A stretch of DNA of 34,335 nt from CAZDVQ01 sp964508975 (GTDB lineage: Bacteria; Bacteroidota; Bacteroidia; Chitinophagales; Saprospiraceae), in assembly GCA_964508975.1 (NCBI GenBank), contig CAZDVQ010000048.1:1-34335 (forward strand), given 5' to 3'. The translations under genes were made by a program, and so were the position numbers. Position 1 is the first letter of the stretch. Every line of letters begins with the position of its first letter. Below the pieces are notes generated by a model that ran no database searches, was not told where the DNA came from, and saw nothing but the letters and a program-made list of their open reading frames with translations. Of this stretch, positions 6,033-13,845 are shown in pieces.

Positions 6033-7790
6033 CTAGTAAATCTTGATGTTAAATGGCAAACGAACCTGCGGTCCTTTGGTTTCGGTCGCGTACTCCAGCA
6101 TTTCGAGGTATTCAACAAACGGAGCGGCTTCCTGTTTAAGCATATTCGATAAACTTGCCTGGCCAGTGAATTTTTTAATCAAACGCTCGAATTTATCTTC
6201 GGCTTCTGGGAATTCTTCTAGCTTGTACTTGGTCAAACCAGCCTCTTTGGCCGCGTGCGCAATAGCATCGTTTAAGCCGCCGAGCGAGTCAACCAGCTTG
6301 TTTTGCAATGCAGTTGTACCAACCCAAATACGACCTTGGGCAATTTCTTCCACTTGCGCCATGCTTAACTTACGGGCATCGGCCACGCGTTTTTTGAAAC
6401 GGAAGTAAATGGTATCAACGCCTTCTTGAATGTAAGCCGATTCCTCAGCACTCATATCAAAATACAGCGGGTTGAAAGTTGAATATTTACCCGTTTTCAC
6501 GGTATCCACGGTTACACCCAAGGTTTTGTTCGTGAACTCCCGAACGTTGGGAATAATACCGAACACACCGATGGAACCCGTTAAAGTAGTAGGCTCTGCG
6601 TAAATTTTAGACGCACCACAAGCAATGTAATAACCGCCAGATGCCGCCACGTCGCCCATGGTAGCCACTACGTATTTACCAGCTTCACGGGCCAAGGTCA
6701 ACTCGCGCCAGATTTTTTCAGAAGCCAAGGCCGAGCCACCACCTGAGTTGATACGCAACACGATGGCTTTCACGTTTTTATCGTTGCGTAACTTGCGGAT
6801 AATACCAGCGTAGTGGTCGCCAGCAATTTGGGCTTCGGCTTCCTCTCCGTCGGTGATGTTACCCTCGGCATAAACTATGGCAATTTTATCCTTGGCACTG
6901 TAGTTTTTATCTTTTTTCATGCCTTCAAAGTAATCGGCAGGGCTGATGGCCTCGATGTCTTTATCGGCTTCAATGCCTAAACGGCTTTTCATGTCATCGA
7001 TGATTTCATCCTTGTATTTCAAGCCATCCACGAGGCCAGCAGCCAAGGCGCCATCGGCATCACGGCCAGCGAAGCTATCGGCGTGGGCACGCATTTTCTC
7101 AGGCGTAGATTTACGCGACTTAGCCATGTCGGCCAAAACTTGGGTATAAACCGACTCGAGGAAGGTACGCACTTGTAGACGGTTTTCTTCCGACATGTCG
7201 GTGCGGCGCAATGGCTCGGTAGCGCTTTTGAATTTACCAGCGTAGAAGATATTGGTCTTGATACCCAACTTGTCAAACAAGCCTTTGATATACTGTACTT
7301 CAGCGCCAAAACCGCGGAAGTCTACACCACCCATCGGGTGCACGTACACTTTCTCGGCAGCGGTAGCCAAGTAATACGCTTTTTGCGAATACTGGTCGGA
7401 ATACGCAATCACGAATTTACCAGAAGCGCGGAAATCTTCAATGGCTTCGCGCAAAACCTGCATGGTGGCCAAGCCGCCGTTCACTTCAGATAACTCTAGG
7501 TAGATACCTTTGATTTTATCATCAGTTTTTGCATTTTCGATTACTTTAAGGTAATCTTTCAATCCAAGTGATTTGGTGTTTTCAAAGTCGAAGGTCGAGG
7601 TTTCTACGTTATCGGTTTTTTCAGGAATCGGCTGTGACAGCGTCATCTTGATTACGGAGTTAGCTTTTACCTTTGGGGTATCACCTTTCGACATGCTGCC
7701 GATAATGCCCATACCGATAAAAAACACGAGCAGGTAGGTTAAAAATGAGCCGACGATAACGGCCAATACAATCTTTAAGAAATTCTTCAT
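6033..7790 (-). CDS. sppA: Signal peptide peptidase SppA, 67K type
   Basis: Membrane-anchored serine protease that degrades cleaved signal peptides. The ATG at 7790 gives 585 residues starting MKNFLKIVLAVIVGSFL with a single N-terminal membrane helix (about 5-33); the longer frame to 7862 is rejected because its extra residues are upstream DNA. It has the two tandem S49 domains of the long form: the first carries the general-base lysine in GKFKSATEP (K188), the second the nucleophile in DVAASGGYYIACGA (S384), with LTGSIGVFG after it. A -7-like TATTTTTG lies on the minus strand at 7811-7818. The downstream neighbour ubiX is separated by a repeat. The two catalytic residues align with E. coli K209 and S409 by motif. 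Confidence 0.95.
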   Translation of the reverse strand: MKNFLKIVLAVIVGSFLTYLLVFFIGMGIIGSMSKGDTPKVKANSVIKMTLSQPIPEKTDNVETSTFDFENTKSLGLKDYLKVIENAKTDDKIKGIYLELSEVNGGLATMQVLREAIEDFRASGKFVIAYSDQYSQKAYYLATAAEKVYVHPMGGVDFRGFGAEVQYIKGLFDKLGIKTNIFYAGKFKSATEPLRRTDMSEENRLQVRTFLESVYTQVLADMAKSRKSTPEKMRAHADSFAGRDADGALAAGLVDGLKYKDEIIDDMKSRLGIEADKDIEAISPADYFEGMKKDKNYSAKDKIAIVYAEGNITDGEEAEAQIAGDHYAGIIRKLRNDKNVKAIVLRINSGGGSALASEKIWRELTLAREAGKYVVATMGDVAASGGYYIACGASKIYAEPTTLTGSIGVFGIIPNVREFTNKTLGVTVDTVKTGKYSTFNPLYFDMSAEESAYIQEGVDTIYFRFKKRVADARKLSMAQVEEIAQGRIWVGTTALQNKLVDSLGGLNDAIAHAAKEAGLTKYKLEEFPEAEDKFERLIKKFTGQASLSNMLKQEAAPFVEYLEMLEYATETKGPQVRLPFNIKIY

Positions 7791-7951
7791 GGGTTTTGTT
7801 ACTTTGGTGTCAAAAATACTAATTATTTGTGTGCTTGTATACACAACATCATCAATAACCACGAAAGTACTCCAACAGATTCAAGTAAAGCCCCATTTTG
7901 GACTAATGCTTGGTTTTCTCGGTTAAACGACCTTATTTACCGACAAAAAAA

Positions 7952-7977
7952 ATAGGCTCCCGTTTCGGGGAGCCTAT
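7952..7977 (-). terminator. Intrinsic terminator of the Cys-rich protein gene
   Basis: Perfect 10-bp stem ATAGGCTCCC / GGGAGCCTAT with a 6-base loop, followed on the minus strand by eight T. It lies 23 bp after the stop codon of the gene at 8001-8444. Confidence 0.92.
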
Positions 7978-8000
7978 CTCATAATTTCAATCCTTACGGA

Positions 8001-8444
8001 CTATTCTTCTACTTTTGTCAGCGTTGCCCGTGCTGGTTGTGCTGCTGGAGTTGCTTCAGCAACTTTTTTCGAGCCACAGTTAGCACCTTCTGTTTTTGTG
8101 CAAGTTTTTGCACCGTCTTTGCTACAACATGCTTTTTTAGCACCAGCAGTTTCGTTGCTTACTGCAGTAGCAGAAGCAGTTGCTGATTTGCTACAAGTAG
8201 CGCCAGCAGTTGCAGTTTTTGAGCAACATGCTTTTTTGCCATCAGCAGTTTCAGTACTTACTGCAGTTGCAGAAGCAGTTGCTGATTTGCTACAAGTTTT
8301 GCCAGATTCAGCAGTTGCAGTTTTAGAGCAACAAGCTTTTTTAGGCGCTTCTTCGCTTGCAGTTGATTTAGCGGCACCAGTACATTGAGCGTTAACGCTA
8401 ATACCAGCAAATACTAAGCAAGCTGCGAAAAATAATTTTTTCAT
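8001..8444 (-). CDS. Secreted Cys-rich repeat protein
   Basis: A 147-residue protein with a clear Sec signal peptide (MKKLFFAACLVFAGISVNAQ, cleavage after residue 20 likely). The mature part is made of imperfect repeats of about 35 residues: KKACCSKTATA..., TCSKSATASATAVS-ETA, the same again, then a shorter KKACCSKDGAKTCTK. The mature chain has 11 cysteines, mostly in CC or single-C contexts next to Lys, and is otherwise Ala/Thr/Ser/Lys-rich. Such low-complexity periplasmic proteins could bind metal or form disulphides, but the function is unknown. Upstream are TTG (8537-8539) and TATCTTTG (8509-8516), 20 bp apart on the minus strand. Downstream is a strong terminator. The gene is therefore a monocistronic unit, probably well expressed. 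The nucleotide repeats imply recent internal duplication. Confidence 0.85.
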   Translation of the reverse strand: MKKLFFAACLVFAGISVNAQCTGAAKSTASEEAPKKACCSKTATAESGKTCSKSATASATAVSTETADGKKACCSKTATAGATCSKSATASATAVSNETAGAKKACCSKDGAKTCTKTEGANCGSKKVAEATPAAQPARATLTKVEE

Positions 8445-8508
8445 GATGGATGCTTTTAAAAAATGAATGATTTTGATGTTCTACGTGTAATGTGGTCTAA
8501 AACCGAGC

Positions 8509-8539
8509 CAAAGATAATGACTTTTGTCTCAAACTACAA
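8509..8539 (-). promoter_or_regulatory. Promoter of the Cys-rich protein gene
   Basis: Read on the minus strand: TTG at 8539-8537, 20-bp spacer, TATCTTTG at 8516-8509. The leader to the ATG at 8444 is about 58 bases. Upstream, between 8546 and 8576, GTATCTTTAA-like words occur in tandem. Confidence 0.6.
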
Positions 8540-8580
8540 AATTTTTAATGTATCTTTAACGTATCTTTAAGTATTTTGTT

Positions 8581-9351
8581 CTATGCAGCGGCCTCTTGTT
8601 TTAGTTTTTCGGCCAGCTCTGGGCCTAAGAATTTGTCAATGACCACATGTACTAGGTAGAGTAGGGGGGTAAGCACAAATGCAGCCGATATTTTGTACAC
8701 ATAATTCACCGTGCTAACGGCTAAAAACAAGCCCATGCTCCATTGCTGAGGCCCTATAACGAAGGCAATGTAAATCACTACGAAACTGTCGATAAACTGC
8801 GATACAAAAGTAGAGCCCGTGGCCCTGAGCCAAAGCCATTTCTCGCCTGTGCGTTTTTTGATTTGCTGGAACACCATCACGTCAATCAACTGTCCTACCA
8901 AAAAGGCCACCAAGCTACCCACGATAATCCAGTTGCTCTGTCCAAAAATAGCCTGATAAGCGGATTGCATATCGGGTACACCTTGCCCAGAAGAGCTACC
9001 TCGCCACCATTCAGCTGGACTTAACCCAATGGCCATGTACACCATGATAAAGGCATAAGTGATTAATCCCGCCGCCAGGAAGGAGATAAAGCGAACACCT
9101 TTCCGACCAAAATACTCGTTCACGATATCGGTCATGATGAACACGATAGGCCAGAGTATAACCCCCGCGGTAAAATTCAGGCTACCCGTTTGGCCAAACA
9201 ACGACCAGTTGAAGGGCTCCAGGCCCAGGCTATCTTCCAGGGCAAATATTTTTACCCCGATAAACTCGGCCATCAGCGCGTTGGTGATGAAAAAACCGGT
9301 CAGTGCCAGAAACAGCACCGTACCTTTTTGCTTCAAGATTGAACTAGCCAT
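8581..9351 (-). CDS. yhhQ: Queuosine precursor transporter (VUT/YhhQ family)
   Basis: Inner-membrane protein expected to import a 7-deazaguanine queuosine precursor for tRNA modification. The 256 residues contain about six to seven membrane helices. Family marks are FITNALMAEFIGVKIF near the N terminus, the WPIVFIMTDIVNEYFGRKGVR segment (the D-NEYFG signature of PF02592), and LVGQLIDVMVFQQIKKRTGEKWLWLRATGSTFVSQFIDSFVVIYIAF. It lies 29 bp downstream of the photolyase on the same strand, so the two may be cotranscribed. The start at 9351 is the first Met before the first helix. The final EKLKQEAAA tail is cytoplasmic by the positive-inside rule, which is inference. Confidence 0.92.
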   Translation of the reverse strand: MASSILKQKGTVLFLALTGFFITNALMAEFIGVKIFALEDSLGLEPFNWSLFGQTGSLNFTAGVILWPIVFIMTDIVNEYFGRKGVRFISFLAAGLITYAFIMVYMAIGLSPAEWWRGSSSGQGVPDMQSAYQAIFGQSNWIIVGSLVAFLVGQLIDVMVFQQIKKRTGEKWLWLRATGSTFVSQFIDSFVVIYIAFVIGPQQWSMGLFLAVSTVNYVYKISAAFVLTPLLYLVHVVIDKFLGPELAEKLKQEAAA

Positions 9352-9380
9352 GGGTGTTGATTTTGGCTGTAAACTTACAC

Positions 9381-10721
9381 TTATTCGGCATTCCCAAGGG
9401 CTTTTTTATATACAGCTAAGCAACGTTCCCGAGCAAATTTATGGTCTACAATGGGTTTTACGTAACGCGATGTGCCGAATTCGGGCACCCATTGCTTGAT
9501 GTATTTCATATCCTTATCGAATTTATCCTGTTGCGCATCAGGACTAAAAATCCTGAAATAAGGCGCTGCATCGGTACCGCAGCCTGCGGCCCATTGCCAA
9601 CCGCCATTGTTGCTGGCTAGGTCAAAATCAAGAAGTTTTTTGGCAAACCATGCCTCGCCCCAGCGCCAGTCGATGAGTAAGTGTTTGGTCAGAAAACTCG
9701 CCGTAATCATCCGTACGCGGTTGTGCATGAAGCCTGTAGCCGCCAGTTCGCGCATGCCTGCATCCACGATGGGGTAACCCGTTTTACCGGCACACCAAGC
9801 GTCAAAATCAGCAGGGTTGTTTACCCATTCAATTTGGTCGTAAGCTGGTTTAAAGGCATGTTGGGCTACTTGTGGGAAGTTGGCTAGGATCTGGGCGTAA
9901 AAATCCCGCCAAATCAGCTCGTTCAGGTAGGTTTCAGACAGCCCCAATGCCTTGCGGGCTTTTTCACGAATACTGATGGTGCCAAACCTAAAGTGCAAAC
10001 CTAGCCTAGAGGTACCTCTAACGGCGGGGAAGTTCCGCTTGGCTTCATAGTCCCGAATCAGGCTTTGGGCTACTTCTACGCCAGGAATGGTTATGTTGCT
10101 GGGCTCAAAGCCCATATCGGCTAGGCTTGGCATGGCCATCGTCGTTCCGGGCTTTAAATGTTGCAAAAGCTGTTCGCTAGGGTAGGGCTTGAGGTAAAAC
10201 GAGCTACCATCATTTTCGAGTTTAGATTGCAGTTTGAGCTTCCATTTTTTAGAGTAAGGCGTAAAAACGGTGTAAGCTTGACCATCGTCTTTGCAAACTT
10301 CCAACCGCTCAAAAATGACATGATCTTTATAAGTTTGAAAGCTAATACCTTGTTTATGAGCCATTTCGCTAACGGTTTGGTCCCGTGCTATGGCATAGCT
10401 TTCAAAATCGTGGTTGGTGTAAATGGCTTTGAGCTGGGTGTCTTGAACCAAATCTTGCCAAATGCTGCGGGCATCGCCGTACAGGACTTTTAAATCGCTC
10501 CCCAGGCTTTGCAGCTGTTGTTTAAGTACACTTAATGTATCGTGTAAAAACTGCACACGAGCATCTTGTTTATCCTCCAGCAGGTCTAAAATAGCCCGGT
10601 CAAAAATAAATATACACTGCACTGGCAGTCCTGATTTGAGGGCGTGGTACAATGCAGCATTATCGTTCAGGCGCAGGTCGCGGCGCAGCCACATGATGGC
10701 GTAATCGGGCATAGGGTTCAA
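9381..10721 (-). CDS. phrB: Deoxyribodipyrimidine photo-lyase / cryptochrome
   Basis: Flavoenzyme that repairs UV-induced cyclobutane pyrimidine dimers using light. The 446-residue protein has the N-terminal antenna-binding Rossmann domain (IMWLRRDLRLNDNAALYHAL) and the C-terminal FAD-binding helical domain, with the conserved WRDFYAQIL, GYPIVDAGMRELAATGFMHNRVRM, ASFLTKHLLIDWRWGEAWF and NNGGWQWAAGCGTDAAPYFRIF segments. These match class I CPD photolyases; the DNA-binding and electron-transfer Trp positions (W in DWRWGE and NGGWQW) are present. The start could be the ATG at 10721 or the in-frame ATG at 10712 (MPDYAIMW). It forms a likely unit with the transporter downstream and possibly with the small membrane protein upstream (52 bp). 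Confidence 0.97.
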   Translation of the reverse strand: MNPMPDYAIMWLRRDLRLNDNAALYHALKSGLPVQCIFIFDRAILDLLEDKQDARVQFLHDTLSVLKQQLQSLGSDLKVLYGDARSIWQDLVQDTQLKAIYTNHDFESYAIARDQTVSEMAHKQGISFQTYKDHVIFERLEVCKDDGQAYTVFTPYSKKWKLKLQSKLENDGSSFYLKPYPSEQLLQHLKPGTTMAMPSLADMGFEPSNITIPGVEVAQSLIRDYEAKRNFPAVRGTSRLGLHFRFGTISIREKARKALGLSETYLNELIWRDFYAQILANFPQVAQHAFKPAYDQIEWVNNPADFDAWCAGKTGYPIVDAGMRELAATGFMHNRVRMITASFLTKHLLIDWRWGEAWFAKKLLDFDLASNNGGWQWAAGCGTDAAPYFRIFSPDAQQDKFDKDMKYIKQWVPEFGTSRYVKPIVDHKFARERCLAVYKKALGNAE

Positions 10722-10773
10722 GATTTAGCCAAGAAACAGCCCAAGGTTTATTTTGTTTATGGCAGGGCTCGGT

Positions 10774-11022
10774 TTACGCTAAGTTGCGTTTTTCCAGTTC
10801 TTGCTTTATGGCTGCATGTTGCTTGGGTTTCTTCAAGAACAGATATATCAGGAATAATGGAATGAGCATTGTGAAGCCCCATCCGTTGACCGCAGCGCCA
10901 TAAACCAATATCCCGATTAAAAAACCGATGAAAAAGGCATCAAAAATGGGCGACGGTTTGTTTGCCTTGGCGAGCTCTAGCAATGCTGTATCGCTTAGTT
11001 TGGCTAGTTCTTGTGCGTCCAT
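10774..11022 (-). CDS. Small two-helix membrane protein
   Basis: An 82-residue protein with an N-terminal amphipathic, acidic arm (MDAQELAKLSDTALLELAKANK), two hydrophobic helices (FDAFFIGFLIGILVYGAAV; GFTMLIPLFLIYLFL) and a basic C-terminal helix (KKPKQHAAIKQELEKRN). I do not recognise a named family, but this arrangement of a short arm plus a helical hairpin is common among conserved small Bacteroidota membrane proteins. It is the first gene of the minus-strand run that continues into the photolyase. Confidence 0.75.
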   Translation of the reverse strand: MDAQELAKLSDTALLELAKANKPSPIFDAFFIGFLIGILVYGAAVNGWGFTMLIPLFLIYLFLKKPKQHAAIKQELEKRNLA

Positions 11023-11107
11023 TGGCCTTCGTTATGGTTGATTTTTAATTACAAATGTCTATATCAGTTTCGCCGATTTATATGTCAACGCTTGAAAATA
11101 TAAATTG

Positions 11108-11124
11108 TTTTTTGGGCGTTGCGC
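11108..11124 (+). repeat. Solitary boundary of the GC-rich mosaic
   Basis: TTTTTTGGGCGTTGCGC here is identical to the beginning of mosaic copy 4 at 11414-11430, but the rest of the element is missing. It marks a truncated copy or a deletion end. Confidence 0.55.
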
Positions 11125-11133
11125 ACAAAGCAA

Positions 11134-11157
11134 AACCCGCGGCCTAGACCGCGGGTT
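11134..11157 (-). terminator. Strong GC hairpin with T-rich tail
   Basis: Perfect stem AACCCGCGG / CCGCGGGTT, loop of six, followed on the minus strand by TTTGCTTT. It stands 30 bp after the stop of the 21-codon remnant at 11187-11252 and has no other minus-strand gene to serve. Confidence 0.7.
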
Positions 11158-11186
11158 CTCGCAAAGAATCGATAATGGTGAAGAAT

Positions 11187-11252
11187 CTAATAGTCATCGT
11201 TGTTGATGGTTATAAGTGTGTTCAACACTTCGATTGTTTTTTTGCTGTCCAT
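11187..11252 (-). pseudogene. 5' remnant of a DUF2383/PA2169-like gene, or a tiny ORF
   Basis: An ATG at 11252 opens 21 codons containing TIEVLNTLITINND, which closely resembles the conserved first 20 residues of PA2169/DUF2383 four-helix-bundle proteins (these continue NNDRIEGYE...). Here the frame stops after NNDDY with TAG. The 30 bp after it lead straight into a strong terminator. The simplest reading is that the middle of the gene was deleted, leaving start and terminator. A functional short peptide cannot be excluded. The family match is from memory of the motif, not from a search. Confidence 0.42.
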
Positions 11253-11412
11253 GATGTTTGTTTATGGGGCGTTAATAATGATTTGATTCCAACGATGCAA
11301 AATTGGGTTAATCGTTGCGCTCAAGCATTACATAATTACAGGGAAGACTTACATCATTTGTTGGCCACCCTGCCAGCAAGGGCAATATGGGGGGGCATTC
11401 GTTTGTTTTTTC

Positions 11413-11547
11413 TTTTTTTGGGCGTTGCGCCGCGTGTGCGTCGCCGGCGTGCTACGCGCTCCCTGGACGGTCGGCCCTCCGGGCTGGCCGCGGTGCGGCC
11501 ACGCTACGCATGCCTAACGCTGGAACGGCGGCGGAGCCGCCGTTTTA
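11413..11547 (+). repeat. GC-rich hairpin mosaic, copy 4
   Basis: Starts TTTTTTTGGGCGTTGCGCCG, then hairpins GTCGCCGGCG, GCCCTCCGGGC, CCGCGGTGCGG and the terminal GGCGGCGGAGCCGCC (11530-11544). An A/T-rich repeat (ATGGTTAGTGGTAAATGGTTAATT) follows at 11549-11572. The 140-codon frame at 11175-11597 crosses this repeat and is not a gene. Confidence 0.75.
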
Positions 11548-11608
11548 TAATGGTTAGTGGTAAATGGTTAATTATTAATGAATTATATTACAATTAGCCT
11601 CGCCCAAC

Positions 11609-11675
11609 CGCTCCGTTAGGAGCGACATGTTAATAGAAACATGCTGGTTTTAAAAATGAGCTCCGCTAGGAGCGG
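11609..11675. repeat. Paired CTCC-GGAG mini-hairpins
   Basis: CGCTCCGTTAGGAGCG (11609-11624) and GAGCTCCGCTAGGAGCGGC (about 11658-11676) are two short hairpins about 50 bp apart, separated by ACATGTTAATAGAAACATG, itself an inverted repeat. Hairpins of this kind occur as multicopy repeats in other Bacteroidota by my recollection. The remaining sequence to 11756 holds nothing I can identify. Confidence 0.6.
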
Positions 11676-11756
11676 CACACAATCAGGGTTCGTTCAACAG
11701 GGGTTTCATTGTTGGTGCTGCGTGCTTAAGGGGAGTTAGTTAGTGGTGGGTGTTTT

Positions 11757-13121
11757 TTATTTTTCTCTTCTTCTTGACTTTTCAATTCCATTTTCATAAA
11801 TAATTTCTTCTTTTAAATTTCCATTATCATCATATGACCTTGTAACTCCGTGTTCTTTTCCTTCAACCATTTCTTGATACAAAGTAAGTTTTCCATTACT
11901 GTAAGAATATTGTTTACCGTGCCTTTTGTAGTTTTTAAATTCTTCCTCGCTTCTGTCAATAACGCCGTCAAATATTGAATATTCATTAATATATAATCCT
12001 GTTCCATCTTTTAAAAGGTGGTCGCCTTTTTCATTCCAATAGTTGTGAATTAAAAAATCACCATTTTTAAACTCAGCTTCAAGTTTTTTGCTTCCGTCTT
12101 TGTGAAATTCAAGCCATTGACCGCTTCTTTCATAATTAGAAACATAAGTTCCTGTTTCTTGCAGTAGACCGTTTTCAAACCATTGTTTATATTCTCCAAT
12201 TCTCTGGTCCTTATTAAGCAATTTATGTTCAAGTTTTTTAGGAATTCCATTGTCGTAATACCAATAATGTTCAAATTGATTTCTGTCAAAAAGTTTTCTT
12301 ACGGTGTATTTTTTGTGCCCATTTTCAAAGTATTCATTTCTTTCGCCCGTTTGTTCGCCATTTAGATACTGAATTTCATCTTTGATATTTCCATTTTGAT
12401 AAAAACATTTAAAAGTCCCAGATACAACACCATTTGAAAACGGTATTTTTTCTTTAATAATCTTATCTTCATAAAATGTAGTAAGGACGCCTGTAAGAGT
12501 TAAATCAAATTCTCTTCCGTCCTCATCAAAACAAAATTCATTAGGATTTTTACGAATATAATTCTCAATGTTTTTCATTGTTTCATCATTAATATCGAAA
12601 TATTCAGAATCTAATTCTTCAAAGTCTTTAACTTCCTTATATAAATTACTAAATGCTTCTAAACCTCCTTTTCTTGCATCTTTAAACTTCTTATTTTCCT
12701 CGAGATAAAGTTCATAAGACCTGTTTACAAGTTCGGCCATTTTGTTGTCGCCAATATATTTCAATCCTTTAATAACTGTCGGCACATAAATACTATAGCC
12801 ATTATAATAAAATTGTGTAAATCCACCATTTGATACTTGGGCATCAACATACCACCAATAATAAAGAGCCTTTTGACCATAGGATAGTGTGTTTCCTTTT
12901 GTAAGTTCTCCTTTTTTGTCTTGAATAAATTCGGAAATTGGTTCAAGAACAAACCAACCAAAGTCAAAGCCTGTCAATTTGAAAAAATCGCCTTTGTTTA
13001 GCTTTGGTCTAAAATGTTTTGATTGGTCAAATTCCCAATAATGGTCGTTGTTGGATTTGTTCTGACCAAATAGGTTAAATATATTCATCGTCAAAAATGT
13101 AATTATTAGTGATCGTCTCAT
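11757..13121 (-). CDS. Secreted protein: DUF4375/DMP19-like domain plus MORN-variant repeats
   Basis: A 454-residue protein with a likely signal peptide (MRRSLIITFLTMNIFNLFGQ). Residues about 80-200 resemble the DMP19/DUF4375 domain, with the characteristic YYWWYVDAQVSNGGFTQFYYNGY. Residues about 230-454 are a series of MORN-variant repeats of the YwqK type: FYENG-K, YDNGIPKK, WFENGLLQETGTY, FHKDGSKKLEAEF, YDDNGNLKEEIIYENG. These repeats form an elongated beta sheet in known relatives; the function of the combination is unknown. The gene is markedly AT-rich compared with the core genes of the window and uses AAA/TTT/GAA heavily, which indicates transfer. It is the last gene of the minus-strand cassette-like island, 42 bp after the gene at 13164-13691. 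Confidence 0.85.
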   Translation of the reverse strand: MRRSLIITFLTMNIFNLFGQNKSNNDHYWEFDQSKHFRPKLNKGDFFKLTGFDFGWFVLEPISEFIQDKKGELTKGNTLSYGQKALYYWWYVDAQVSNGGFTQFYYNGYSIYVPTVIKGLKYIGDNKMAELVNRSYELYLEENKKFKDARKGGLEAFSNLYKEVKDFEELDSEYFDINDETMKNIENYIRKNPNEFCFDEDGREFDLTLTGVLTTFYEDKIIKEKIPFSNGVVSGTFKCFYQNGNIKDEIQYLNGEQTGERNEYFENGHKKYTVRKLFDRNQFEHYWYYDNGIPKKLEHKLLNKDQRIGEYKQWFENGLLQETGTYVSNYERSGQWLEFHKDGSKKLEAEFKNGDFLIHNYWNEKGDHLLKDGTGLYINEYSIFDGVIDRSEEEFKNYKRHGKQYSYSNGKLTLYQEMVEGKEHGVTRSYDDNGNLKEEIIYENGIEKSRRREK

Positions 13122-13163
13122 TGTAGTTGGGTTTATTTTGCATTGCTGCTTACGTAGCGGTAG

Positions 13164-13691
13164 TTAAACATTTTCAAGTTCTTTTCTGTTTTGTTCAATA
13201 ACGTCATCTAAAACTTTCTGGACTACTTCCTTTTGGTTTGGCAGTAAATTTTTAAGCCATTCTTGTCCAATCTTTGGCGGTAATCCTCCGTAAGGTTCCG
13301 CTTTGTCATCCAAAATTCTCCTGTCTATAAATTGTCCTACTGTGAACCAATCAATGTCGTCACCTAAAGAATAAACTATACACAACAATCCTCTCCTTAT
13401 TAATTTCTCTGATAGGTTTGGACGGAAATGGCATAGAATAGAAATAGTCACCCATTCAAGTTCGGCTGCTGCAAATGTGTTTGTTTGAATATTGTCGGAA
13501 AATTTGAAATAAGCGTCCAGAATTTCATCGTCTGTCAACCTATTGTCATTGTCGAAAAGTCTTTTGTAAATGCTTTCAAGAGAGTTAAATCGCTTGTCGC
13601 TAACTATTTTATCAAAACGAACTCGATTTTTACATAACAATATGTCGGATTGCTTGGTTTTTTGGAATATGTCTTTAATTGCTTTTAGCAT
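13164..13691 (-). CDS. Unknown AT-rich island gene
   Basis: A 175-residue soluble protein with no family I can name. It is predicted mostly helical, with an early basic helix (MLKAIKDIFQKTKQ), a central hydrophobic helix region (FAAAELEWVTISILCHF...LIRRGLLCIVYSLGDDIDWFTVGQF) and a C-terminal charged helix (PNQKEVVQKVLDDVIEQNRKELEN). There are no signal peptide or membrane segments. The ATG at 13691 is 23 bp after the R'-like end of the attC-like site at 13715-13845, and the stop TAA lies inside GTTTAAC, which fits the RYYYAAC core of an attC site. AT-rich composition and this arrangement suggest a gene cassette. Confidence 0.75.
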   Translation of the reverse strand: MLKAIKDIFQKTKQSDILLCKNRVRFDKIVSDKRFNSLESIYKRLFDNDNRLTDDEILDAYFKFSDNIQTNTFAAAELEWVTISILCHFRPNLSEKLIRRGLLCIVYSLGDDIDWFTVGQFIDRRILDDKAEPYGGLPPKIGQEWLKNLLPNQKEVVQKVLDDVIEQNRKELENV

Positions 13692-13714
13692 TTTGGTCTG
13701 TCCGATTAATTACC

Positions 13715-13845
13715 TTACAACGTTTTCGGGCTTTGCGTTCGGGCGGGTTTCGGAGCACAAAGTTTCAATTTATTACTAAAGTTCATTAGAAGCATAAGCT
13801 CCAAGTTTACACGTCAGCCCGCCTGACGCAAAACCTGTGTTAGGC
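13715..13845 (-). mobile_element. attC-like recombination site A
   Basis: On the minus strand the site begins GCCTAAC (13845-13839), a perfect RYYYAAC core, and the TAA in it is the stop codon of the gene at 13840-14301. It ends GTTGTAA (13721-13715), a degenerate R' core. Between them are paired blocks: TTTTGCGTCAGGCGGG with CCCGCCCGAACGCAAA, and GGAGC with GCTCC, around an AT-rich centre. Length 131 bp, similar to the long attC sites of chromosomal integrons. Confidence 0.55.

Noticed and set aside
8001..8444. CRISPR-like array from the periodic repeats near 8.1-8.35 kb.
   Set aside because: The repeats are in frame, coding, preceded by a signal peptide and lack unique spacers of constant length.
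13122..13163. A third attC site between the genes at 13164 and 13121.
   Set aside because: Only 42 bp are available and only one core (GTTTAAC) is recognisable; a functional attC needs two paired cores. It may be a deletion product.
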